39,631 nucleotides of DNA from positions 1 to 39,631 of the forward strand of contig JAGCPZ010000074.1 of assembly GCA_017965445.1 (NCBI GenBank), written 5' to 3'. This DNA comes from Fibrobacter sp. Its GTDB lineage: Bacteria > Fibrobacterota > Fibrobacteria > Fibrobacterales > Fibrobacteraceae. Both the position numbers and the translations under genes were made by a program. The notes below the pieces were generated by a model. The model had not been told where the DNA came from. It ran no database searches and saw only the letters and a program-made list of their open reading frames with translations. Every line of letters starts with the position of its first letter. The stretch's first letter is position 1. Below, in pieces: positions 33,286 to 39,631 of the stretch.

Positions 33286-34125
33286 ATGCAGAATAAAAGA
33301 TTTCTTTTCGTTATCATCCTTGTCGCCTTAGCTTTCGTCCAGACGGCTTTGGCAGAACGTATCACTTTTGCAACGTGGAACATCCGCTATGCAAGCGAAG
33401 AAGATTCTCTCGCAGGGAACGCTTGGTCTGTCCGCGCTGAAAAAATTGCGGAAATGGTCCACTACTTTGACTTCGACATTCTGGTAGTCCAGGAGCCGGA
33501 TTCCCAGCAGGTCCTGGATCTTGCTGCGCTTTTGCCCGAATACACGTATATCCAGACGGATCCGGGCAAGATTCATCCGATATATTTCAAAAAGGACAAA
33601 TTCAAGGCGGTTAAGTCGGGCCAGTTCTGGTATTCCGAAAGCGGAGTTCCTGGGGAAAAAGGCTGGGATGCAAAACATGTCCGCTTTTGCTCGTGGGTGA
33701 ATTTGAGGAGAAATAAAAAGAGGTTTTTTGTGTTCAATTCGCACTGGGACAATGCAGGCAAGGAAGCCCGCAATCAGTCGGCAAATGTAGCCTTGGAACA
33801 AGTGAAAAAGATTGCTGGTCGTAATCGTGTTATCTTTGCAGGAGACATGAATACGCAGGCGGATAGCAAGGCTGTTACTACCCTCAATTCAACGAATCTC
33901 CTCAAAGATGCCAAGGATCTTGCGAAGGTGAAACGCATTCCTGCTGGGTCTTTTACAAACTTTGATGTGAACGCTATATCCGACCGACAGATTGACCATA
34001 TTTCGGTGACTCCGTCTATTCCGGTGTATAAGTATGGAGTTTTGGACAACCGTTATCACGATGGTAAAACTTGGCGCTACCCGTCGGATCACTTCCCGGT
34101 TGTTATCGAATTTGAACTAAAATAA
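33286..34125 (+). CDS. Secreted endonuclease/exonuclease/phosphatase (EEP) fold protein
   Basis: This 279-residue protein has an N-terminal signal peptide (FLFVIILVALAFVQTALA). EEP catalytic motifs are in order: ATWNIRYA (Asn32), VVQEPDS, NSHWDNAG, FAGDMNTQ, and SDHFPVV with the catalytic His near the end. The superfamily cleaves phosphodiester or phosphate bonds in nucleic acids, lipids or phosphorylated sugars. With glycerol phosphate transferase genes around it, a phosphodiesterase acting on the glycan or on lipids is possible, but an extracellular DNase is equally compatible. I chose the ATG at 33286 because it gives the signal peptide and lies 7 bases after a TATATT box. It overlaps the convergent gene by 9 bases. 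Confidence 0.78.
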   Translation: MQNKRFLFVIILVALAFVQTALAERITFATWNIRYASEEDSLAGNAWSVRAEKIAEMVHYFDFDILVVQEPDSQQVLDLAALLPEYTYIQTDPGKIHPIYFKKDKFKAVKSGQFWYSESGVPGEKGWDAKHVRFCSWVNLRRNKKRFFVFNSHWDNAGKEARNQSANVALEQVKKIAGRNRVIFAGDMNTQADSKAVTTLNSTNLLKDAKDLAKVKRIPAGSFTNFDVNAISDRQIDHISVTPSIPVYKYGVLDNRYHDGKTWRYPSDHFPVVIEFELK

Positions 34126-35100
34126 GGCCTTGACTTTGTCTAGAACACATTGTTCTAGTCTGGAGAAGTCGATTCCTTTGTAAATGTTCTTGGATTTTGT
34201 CAAATGAAAATTTGAAAGGAATTCGCGAAGTCTGTATTTGAACAAGCGAAATCCCTTGTGGCGGAATCCGAGTTTGCGTCCCTTCCATTCCGTCTGGTTA
34301 TATACGAATAGCCATGCTGATTTGAGCGGGTTGACGCATTCCCTATGCCAAGGTTTTCTGAATCCGGTATAATGGATGAGGCACGGGTCTTTCAAGGCTG
34401 TTTGTAAGTCGTCAAAGTGGCTTTTGCTTATGAACTGATTTTCGAACGGTTCCAAAAAGTGCTCTTGCAAATTGTAACGGATGGACAATTGCCGCATGCT
34501 GCCGCGGAGTACGACGTTGAGAGTGTCTTGGTCGTGGAATAGGCAAATGTCGTGATTTTCGGAAGCGAATTGAACGGATTTGTTTTGAACATCGTTTTGT
34601 CGCCACCAGTCGAGATTGATGAGCATGACGCCTGAATTCAGGTATTCATCTGCATAATCAAGCGAAAGTCTGTTGAGATTTCGGATATCGTTGCAGCGCA
34701 TGTCTGGTGCGGCCATTGCAGAAATCCCTTCGAGCGGCATATTCCACAGTTCCTCGATGGAATCGACGCAGATGATGTCTCCATCGAAGTAAAGAACTTT
34801 TGTGATGTGCTTCGGGAGAATGCTTGGGAGCATCAGGCGGAAGTAAGCTGCAAGCGAGATGTGTTCACCGGGGCGAACCGGGCAGTTTTGCACAAAGGAT
34901 TCATCGATGGTGTAAAAAGTTATATTTGAACGATCGCTTCCTTTGTTGCGAATAAGAGCTTCTTGAGAATCTTTGCTTAATCCTGCCGTTACGATGTGGT
35001 AATGGATGTCTAGCGTTTTATTGGCATGCCCGATGGATGTCATCAGGACTGCTGTCGGCATAACGTAATTGTCGTCGGTGCAAAGGACTATATCGACCAT
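34117..35100 (-). CDS. GT8 family glycosyltransferase
   Basis: This 327-residue retaining glycosyltransferase of the LgtC/glycogenin type has CTDDNYVMPTAVLMTSI near the start and the metal-binding motif YFDGDIICVDSIEELW (DGD at about 106-108). AAPDMRCND and LNSGVMLINLDWWR follow, and later HDQDTLN and IHYTGFRKPWH. Members commonly transfer glucose or galactose to surface glycans. A basic tail near residues 270-320 may bind the membrane. It lies 14 bases after the DUF4422 gene, as the last gene of the minus-strand unit that begins at 38103. Confidence 0.83.
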   Translation of the reverse strand: MVDIVLCTDDNYVMPTAVLMTSIGHANKTLDIHYHIVTAGLSKDSQEALIRNKGSDRSNITFYTIDESFVQNCPVRPGEHISLAAYFRLMLPSILPKHITKVLYFDGDIICVDSIEELWNMPLEGISAMAAPDMRCNDIRNLNRLSLDYADEYLNSGVMLINLDWWRQNDVQNKSVQFASENHDICLFHDQDTLNVVLRGSMRQLSIRYNLQEHFLEPFENQFISKSHFDDLQTALKDPCLIHYTGFRKPWHRECVNPLKSAWLFVYNQTEWKGRKLGFRHKGFRLFKYRLREFLSNFHLTKSKNIYKGIDFSRLEQCVLDKVKALF

Positions 35101-35114
35101 TGAATGCTCTCTTT

Positions 35115-36020
35115 TTAGGGAACGCTCCAGTAACGTTCTTGTTTTTTGCCGCGAATTTTTGAAAGGAAAAATGCGAAATCGTCTTTTAGGCGCATGCGGT
35201 GGAATTTTAATCGTGCCCAGAGACCGTCATTGATTTTTTGGGGAGTTTCCGTATAAACGTAGTAATTCAGGTTTTGAAGTGGATACTGCCTGTATATTGC
35301 CCATACGGTCCAGAGATGCTCGGCGAGGAATCCGTAGATTCTCTTTTGGTACGTATCGTAATTTTCTATGTTGATGAGTTTTTCTGCTTTGAAGAGAATG
35401 CCAAAAATCCATTTGCAATAATCGTCAAATTCATTCCAAGGCATGATGAACATGTTGCAGTCATAGAAAAAGTTCTTGCCAAGGTAAACTTCATTGAATG
35501 TGCTTAGGAATTCTGGATAATCGTCGCGGACTATATCGTGGATGATACGCAGGTCGGAACTGTTATGGCAGTGCTCGTAACTGCCAGCAAGCGATGTCTT
35601 AAGGTAAGCCTTGGGGGTCGTGATAACTTTGTTTGCGTAAAGCCAGGATTCAACTTTTTGAGTGTCGAACTTGTAGCCAGAAATATTCTTTACGTCTTTG
35701 GGGATGCCGCTTCCAGTGACGCGTTTTTCGTTAAACGCGAAAAAGCGGCGATAGTGATTCAATCCGATGTATTGCAGGTCGGGATAAATTTTCTTGATGT
35801 TTTTCCATGCCCAATAAATGGCGGTGAGTTCGCAAAAACTGCGGTTTTTGCTACTGATGTTATCGCAAGGCTCTTCGTTCAGCTGGTCATCGCGCTGGAA
35901 TCCGAGACTCGTGTCAGAGAGTGCCGCGCCGACATGTATTGGCAAGAATATATCGTCCTGGGGCAATTCGCAGGGCTTGTGGCAACAGACTAGAATCTTT
36001 ATTTTGGAATCGTCAAGCAT
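35115..36020 (-). CDS. DUF4422 family probable glycosyltransferase
   Basis: This 301-residue protein shows the DUF4422 hallmarks: an opening KIKILVCCHKPCELP, followed by FLPIHVGAALSD and the core NISSKNRSFCELTAIYWAWKN. The next segment is YIGLNHYRRFF. The family occurs in capsule and lipopolysaccharide loci and is thought to be glycosyltransferases, but donor and acceptor are unknown. It lies between the UDP-galactopyranose mutase gene (9 bases upstream) and the GT8 gene, which supports co-transcription. A role in galactofuranose transfer is a guess based only on the neighbour. Confidence 0.75.
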   Translation of the reverse strand: MLDDSKIKILVCCHKPCELPQDDIFLPIHVGAALSDTSLGFQRDDQLNEEPCDNISSKNRSFCELTAIYWAWKNIKKIYPDLQYIGLNHYRRFFAFNEKRVTGSGIPKDVKNISGYKFDTQKVESWLYANKVITTPKAYLKTSLAGSYEHCHNSSDLRIIHDIVRDDYPEFLSTFNEVYLGKNFFYDCNMFIMPWNEFDDYCKWIFGILFKAEKLINIENYDTYQKRIYGFLAEHLWTVWAIYRQYPLQNLNYYVYTETPQKINDGLWARLKFHRMRLKDDFAFFLSKIRGKKQERYWSVP

Positions 36021-36029
36021 GGGAATAAC

Positions 36030-37154
36030 TTAGAATTTTTCGATGTTCAGGACTTGTTCGATGACAGGGGCCATGTCGTAATACTTGTATTGAGCGAGGC
36101 GTCCGCCAAAGATGACGTTTGTCTCTTGTGCGGCGAGCTTGCGGTATTCTTCGGCAAGTTTGTTGTTGCGTTCGTCGTTCACAGGGTAGTAAGGCTCCAT
36201 GCCTTCTTTGTACTCGGTGGAGTATTCTTCTGAGACAACGGTTTTGGGAACGCTATAGACGTCGGCGCCGAACATTTCGAAATGCTTGTGTTCGATGATG
36301 CGGGTGTAGGGCTGGTCGTGCGAAGTGTAGTTGACGACGGCGTTTCCTTGGAAGTTCGGCGTGTCTTCGATACGCGTCTTGAAACTGACCGTGCGCCAGT
36401 CGAGCTTGCCGAGCTTGTAACCGAAATATTCGTCAATTGCGCCCGTATAGACTAACTTGTTTGCAATCTCTTGCCAGTTGTTTTTGTATTCTGCAAAGAA
36501 ATCGACGTCTGTGCGTGTTTCGATTCCTTTCAATAGTCCGTCAATGAGCCTGTTGTAGCCACCGATGGGAATTCCCTGGTACTTGTCGTTAAAGTAATTG
36601 TTGTCGAATACGAAGCGCACCGGGAGACGCTTGATGATGAACGCGGGAAGGCCGCGGCAATCTCGGCCCCACTGCTTTTCGGTGTATTCCTTGATGAGCC
36701 TTTCGAAGATGTCCTTACCGACGAGCGTGAGCGCCTGTTCTTCGAGGTTTGCAGGCTCGCGACCGTTCAGCGCGGCAACTGCTTCGGCTTTTTGCTCTTC
36801 GATTTTCGCATGAGCCTCTGCCGGAGTCGTCACGCCCCACATCTGGTAGAACGTGTTCATGTTGAACGGCAGGTTGTAAAGTTTACCCTTGTAATTTGCG
36901 ACAGGGCTATTCGTGTAGCGGTTGAATTCGACGATGGAGTTTACGAAATCCCATACTTGTTTATTGCTCGTATGGAAAATATGCGCGCCGTATTTATGGA
37001 CGTTGATGCCCTCGATGTTCTCGCAATAGACGTTTCCGCCAAGGTATGCGCGCTTGTCGATGACGAGGCATTTCTTGCCGGCGCAAGTGGCGCGGTATGC
37101 GAACGTCGCTCCGAAAAGGCCAGAGCCTACGATGAGGTAGTCGAAATGAACCAT
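36030..37154 (-). CDS. glf: UDP-galactopyranose mutase
   Basis: This 374-residue flavoenzyme starts with FDYLIVGSGLFGATFAYRAT, a Rossmann FAD site (GSGLFG 10-15). It continues with GAHIFHTSNKQVWDFVN and NLPFNMNTFYQMWG, as in bacterial Glf. It interconverts UDP-galactopyranose and UDP-galactofuranose in the cytoplasm. The length is normal and the usual conserved stretches are present. It implies that a galactofuranosyl residue is part of the product of this locus. It lies 4 bases after the GT2 gene and 9 bases before the DUF4422 gene, as part of a four-gene minus-strand operon. Confidence 0.9.
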   Translation of the reverse strand: MVHFDYLIVGSGLFGATFAYRATCAGKKCLVIDKRAYLGGNVYCENIEGINVHKYGAHIFHTSNKQVWDFVNSIVEFNRYTNSPVANYKGKLYNLPFNMNTFYQMWGVTTPAEAHAKIEEQKAEAVAALNGREPANLEEQALTLVGKDIFERLIKEYTEKQWGRDCRGLPAFIIKRLPVRFVFDNNYFNDKYQGIPIGGYNRLIDGLLKGIETRTDVDFFAEYKNNWQEIANKLVYTGAIDEYFGYKLGKLDWRTVSFKTRIEDTPNFQGNAVVNYTSHDQPYTRIIEHKHFEMFGADVYSVPKTVVSEEYSTEYKEGMEPYYPVNDERNNKLAEEYRKLAAQETNVIFGGRLAQYKYYDMAPVIEQVLNIEKF

Positions 37155-37158
37155 GCGG

Positions 37159-38103
37159 TTATGCCTTGTTTGAAAATTTTTTGCGATAAAGTTTTCTGAG
37201 GAACGTCCTTGGGGCGAGAGTCAAACCTTTGAAAAAATAATAGATTTTTGTTTTTGTATCAATGTAGTCCCATGCGTTGATGAACGTTCCGCAAATAGCT
37301 CGGCTGATGAGTCTGTGGTCTATTTTTGGAAAATTGCGCTTGAGCTCCATCAGGTGCGCCGGGTATTCTTTTAAACGCTGAATTTTCTTGGACTTATCCC
37401 AAGTAACACCGCCCGGTTGCCTACGATAGACGGACATTTTTTTGTTGAAACAGCGGATTTTTCCGGTGTGAGCGCATTTTTCGACAAGGAAAATGTCGCC
37501 GTTCATGATATTGAGGGGATTTTTGATGGGATAATCTCTTACTTTGCGCAGATAGACCATGGAGGCGGTCGGAACGGTCCATTTTTCGAAGAGTTCCGTA
37601 GCCGTGTATTCGCGGTCTTCCATGGGGGGATAAACAGAATCGACCGACTCTACACCGGGCTCGTTCTTGATTTCGGCGTCGTGGAACGTCATGGTGTAAT
37701 CGGGATGGCTTTCAAGAAAATCTATTTGCGTTTGCAGCTTGTGCGGATCGATCCAGTAGTCATCTCCTTCGCACATGCCTACATATTTTCGTGTAGTGAG
37801 CGAGTCCATCACTTTGGTAAACGAGCCATCGTTTTTGGACCATTGATTTTCGGTTTCTATGTAGGGCTTGATAATCTTGGGATATTTGGCAGCGTATTCA
37901 CGGATGATATCGCCAGTTCTGTCGCGGGAGGCGTCATCATGGGCGATGACTTCAAAAGGAAAATCGGTTTCTTGAATCAAGAATCCTTCGAGGCATTGGG
38001 CGATGAACTTTTCTTGATTGAACGCCGTGCAACGGATGCAGACGAGCGGTTCGGCATTTTGCGGCCATTTGACCATGATTTCATCTTGAGTTCTTAACAG
38101 CAT
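37159..38103 (-). CDS. GT2 family glycosyltransferase
   Basis: This 314-residue enzyme has a GT-A fold. The start VCIRCTAFNQEKFIAQCLEG is followed by HDDASRD (55-61) and the metal-binding CEGDDYW, with WDYID and a basic C-terminal tail. I chose ATG 38103 because AGGAAA lies just upstream on the minus strand and the promoter at 38130-38158 would give a leader of about 20 bases; a start nine codons earlier would fall inside that leader. It is the first gene of the operon that includes glf. The 'RCTAFNQEKFIAQCL' opening is typical of GT2 enzymes in capsule clusters. Substrate is unknown. Confidence 0.83.
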   Translation of the reverse strand: MLLRTQDEIMVKWPQNAEPLVCIRCTAFNQEKFIAQCLEGFLIQETDFPFEVIAHDDASRDRTGDIIREYAAKYPKIIKPYIETENQWSKNDGSFTKVMDSLTTRKYVGMCEGDDYWIDPHKLQTQIDFLESHPDYTMTFHDAEIKNEPGVESVDSVYPPMEDREYTATELFEKWTVPTASMVYLRKVRDYPIKNPLNIMNGDIFLVEKCAHTGKIRCFNKKMSVYRRQPGGVTWDKSKKIQRLKEYPAHLMELKRNFPKIDHRLISRAICGTFINAWDYIDTKTKIYYFFKGLTLAPRTFLRKLYRKKFSNKA

Positions 38104-38129
38104 TTTTTTCCTGGATATCTGAATTGCCA

Positions 38130-38158
38130 AATATATTTATATGAGTGGAAATGGTCAA
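38130..38158 (-). promoter_or_regulatory. Sigma-70-like promoter of the minus-strand glycan operon
   Basis: On the minus strand TTGACC (38158-38153), a 17-base spacer and TATATT (38135-38130) form a near-consensus promoter. Transcription would start near 38123, giving about 20 bases of leader with AGGAAA before ATG 38103. This is the cleanest promoter in the window. Confidence 0.65.
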
Positions 38159-38236
38159 TGTACATTACGGTCTATGGGCGGTGTGTCCGTTATTTTTCTA
38201 GATTTGGCGTGAAGATAGATTCGTATAAGGTTTAGC

Positions 38237-39547
38237 ATGGCAAAGACTGTTTATCTAGGAATGATTGGTGATATCATGCACCCGGGCCTCATCAATATAA
38301 TCAATGAGGGCGCCAAGTATGGTGACGTGATGATTGGGCTTTTTACGGACAAGGCGATTGCGACGCACAAGCGCTTGCCTTACCTGAATTACGAACAGCG
38401 TAAAAACGTTATTGAAAATATCAAGGGCGTCTCGAAAATTGTTCCGCAGGACGAGTGGAGTTACGTAGAAAATCTGAAGAAGTACAAGCCAGACTACATC
38501 ATCCACGGCGATGACTGGCTTTATGGTCCGGATAAGTATATTCGCGACGAAGTTTTCAAGGTGATGGAAGCTCAAGGCGGAAAAGTTATCGAAATCCCTT
38601 ACACGAAGGGCATTACTTCTGCTGGACTCAAAAAAGAAATGGATAGCCTCGGTACGACCCCGCAGGCGAGACTTTCTTCGCTGCGCCGTCTGATTGCGGC
38701 AAAGCCGATTGTCCGTATTCTGGAATCGCATAACGGCCTTACCGGTCTTATCGCGGAACACACGAGTGTCGAAGTCAACGGTTGCGTCCGCGAGTTCGAT
38801 GGCATGTGGTCTTCTTCGCTGACCGACTCCACGAGCAAGGGCAAGCCGGATATCGAGGCGGTGGACCTTACGACCCGCCTGCACGATTTGAACGATACGC
38901 TCGAAGTCACGACCAAGCCGGTTATTTTTGACGGTGACACGGGTGGAAAGGTGGAACACTTCGGTTTCACGGTCCGTACCCTGGAACGCCTCGGCATCTC
39001 TGCCGTGATTATCGAGGACAAGGTCGGCCTCAAGCAGAACTCGCTTTTTGGAACCGACGCCGTCCAGACGCAAGATACCATCGAGGGCTTCTGCACCAAG
39101 ATCCGTGCGGGCAAGGAAGCCCAGATCACGAATGACTTCATGGTGATTTCCCGCTGCGAGTCGCTTATTGCGGGCAAGTCTGTAGATGACGCTCTGGAAC
39201 GCTGCCATGCCTACGTGGCTGCCGGTACCGACGGCATCATGATCCACTCCAAGGACAAGAGCGGCGAGGACATCAAGGAATTCTGCAAGCGCTTCCGCGA
39301 GAAGGACGCACACACCCCGATTGTTGCTGTGCCTACGACATACAACCAGTTCACCGAAGAGGAACTGGCGACGTGGGGCATCAACATTGTCATTTATGCA
39401 AACCACATGCTGCGTTCTGCATATCCGGCCATGGTGAAGTGTGCAGAGTCCATCCTTACGCACAGCCGTAGCTTGGAAGCGTCGAACGATTACTGCATGC
39501 CCATCAAGCAGATTCTGAACCTCATTCCCGGAACGATGAAGAAGTAA
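38237..39547 (+). CDS. aepX: Phosphoenolpyruvate mutase fused to a cytidylyltransferase-like domain
   Basis: This 436-residue protein has an N-terminal nucleotidyltransferase-like domain (about 1-135) and a C-terminal PEP mutase domain (about 150-436). The mutase motifs are intact: DGDTGG (232-237) and EDKVGLKQNS (260-269), the latter separating mutases from isocitrate lyases. PEP mutase rearranges phosphoenolpyruvate to phosphonopyruvate, the first step of nearly all phosphonate synthesis. In the N-terminal domain the expected HxGH reads HPGL (15-18), so its CTP chemistry is doubtful, although HGDDW and YTKGITS remain. Phosphonopyruvate decarboxylase starts 13 bases later. A TATAAG hexamer 7 bases upstream of the ATG could be a leaderless promoter or include an AAGG ribosome site. 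Confidence 0.88.
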   Translation: MAKTVYLGMIGDIMHPGLINIINEGAKYGDVMIGLFTDKAIATHKRLPYLNYEQRKNVIENIKGVSKIVPQDEWSYVENLKKYKPDYIIHGDDWLYGPDKYIRDEVFKVMEAQGGKVIEIPYTKGITSAGLKKEMDSLGTTPQARLSSLRRLIAAKPIVRILESHNGLTGLIAEHTSVEVNGCVREFDGMWSSSLTDSTSKGKPDIEAVDLTTRLHDLNDTLEVTTKPVIFDGDTGGKVEHFGFTVRTLERLGISAVIIEDKVGLKQNSLFGTDAVQTQDTIEGFCTKIRAGKEAQITNDFMVISRCESLIAGKSVDDALERCHAYVAAGTDGIMIHSKDKSGEDIKEFCKRFREKDAHTPIVAVPTTYNQFTEEELATWGINIVIYANHMLRSAYPAMVKCAESILTHSRSLEASNDYCMPIKQILNLIPGTMKK

Positions 39548-39560
39548 CGGTATTCTATCT

Positions 39561-39631
39561 ATGATCTCTCCGAAGTTTTTTATCGACACGCTCGGCTCCT
39601 ACGGCATTGATTTTTTTGCCGGAGTCCCCGA
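39561..39631 (+). CDS. aepY: Phosphonopyruvate decarboxylase, N-terminal fragment (partial)
   Basis: The reading frame opens at ATG 39561 and runs off the right edge. The 23 visible residues, SPKFFIDTLGSYGIDFFAGVP from residue 3, match the start of phosphonopyruvate decarboxylases (thiamine-diphosphate enzymes). These convert phosphonopyruvate to phosphonoacetaldehyde and pull the unfavourable mutase step forward. The order PEP mutase then decarboxylase, 13 bases apart, is the standard phosphonate operon, normally followed by a transaminase making 2-aminoethylphosphonate. Only the N-terminus is visible, so the identity rests on this short match and on context. Confidence 0.75.
   Translation, partial: MISPKFFIDTLGSYGIDFFAGVP

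Noticed and set aside
38255..39589. Minus-strand open frame of 444 codons opposite aepX
   Set aside because: Antisense shadow of a gene with intact catalytic motifs.

Overview
The window looks like chromosome of a Fibrobacter-type bacterium (phylum Fibrobacterota). This is an inference from gene content, with no marker gene to confirm it. The supporting signs are a lipoprotein over 900 residues with the layout I recall for a Fibrobacter paralogous family (SUMF1 fold, beta-propeller, SGNH-like), a secreted protein with a Gly-Arg/Gly-Ala-Tyr-Tyr C-terminal sorting-like tail, an MCE-domain protein and lipoproteins that imply an outer membrane, and short intergenic repeats. No tRNA, rRNA, insertion sequence, phage or CRISPR array was seen.

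Positions 1-17478 are mostly housekeeping and envelope genes. In order they are: the end of an unknown gene; azlC-azlD; two BatA/BatB-type von Willebrand proteins flanking an oppositely oriented membrane protein with a degenerate GGDEF domain; a secreted protein with a T9SS-like tail followed by a 51-residue Cys-containing peptide; an M16-fold lipoprotein without the zinc motif; an unknown secreted protein overlapping a TrmH-type methyltransferase; an MCE protein; HPr and enzyme I with no sugar-specific EII in view; a Slt-type lytic transglycosylase; and a DMT permease. The gaps carry repeats, operator-like palindromes and, at about 7508-7651 on the minus strand, a candidate structured small RNA with anti-Shine-Dalgarno-like sequences.

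Positions 17583-39631 form a surface-glycan locus in several transcription units on both strands. It encodes precursor enzymes for UDP-glucuronate, GDP-mannuronate, UDP-galactofuranose, CDP-glycerol, and phosphonopyruvate leading toward 2-aminoethylphosphonate. It also encodes six glycosyltransferases or likely ones (two GT4, two GT2, one GT8, one DUF4422), a CDP-glycerol glycerophosphotransferase, an O-antigen polymerase/ligase, an LtaS/MdoB-like alkaline-phosphatase-superfamily membrane enzyme, a heparinase II/III-like protein, a secreted EEP-fold phosphodiesterase and the large lipoprotein. The inferred product is an acidic, galactofuranose-containing polymer or glycolipid with glycerol-phosphate and phosphonate substituents. 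No flippase or initiating transferase is in view and the locus runs off the right edge.

Two promoter layouts recur. batA and batB share an identical 13-base -10 region about 40 bases upstream of a GGAG ribosome site. azlC, the M16 gene, the UDP-glucose dehydrogenase gene and the EEP gene have a TATNTT box exactly 7 bases before the ATG and no ribosome site, which suggests leaderless mRNAs.
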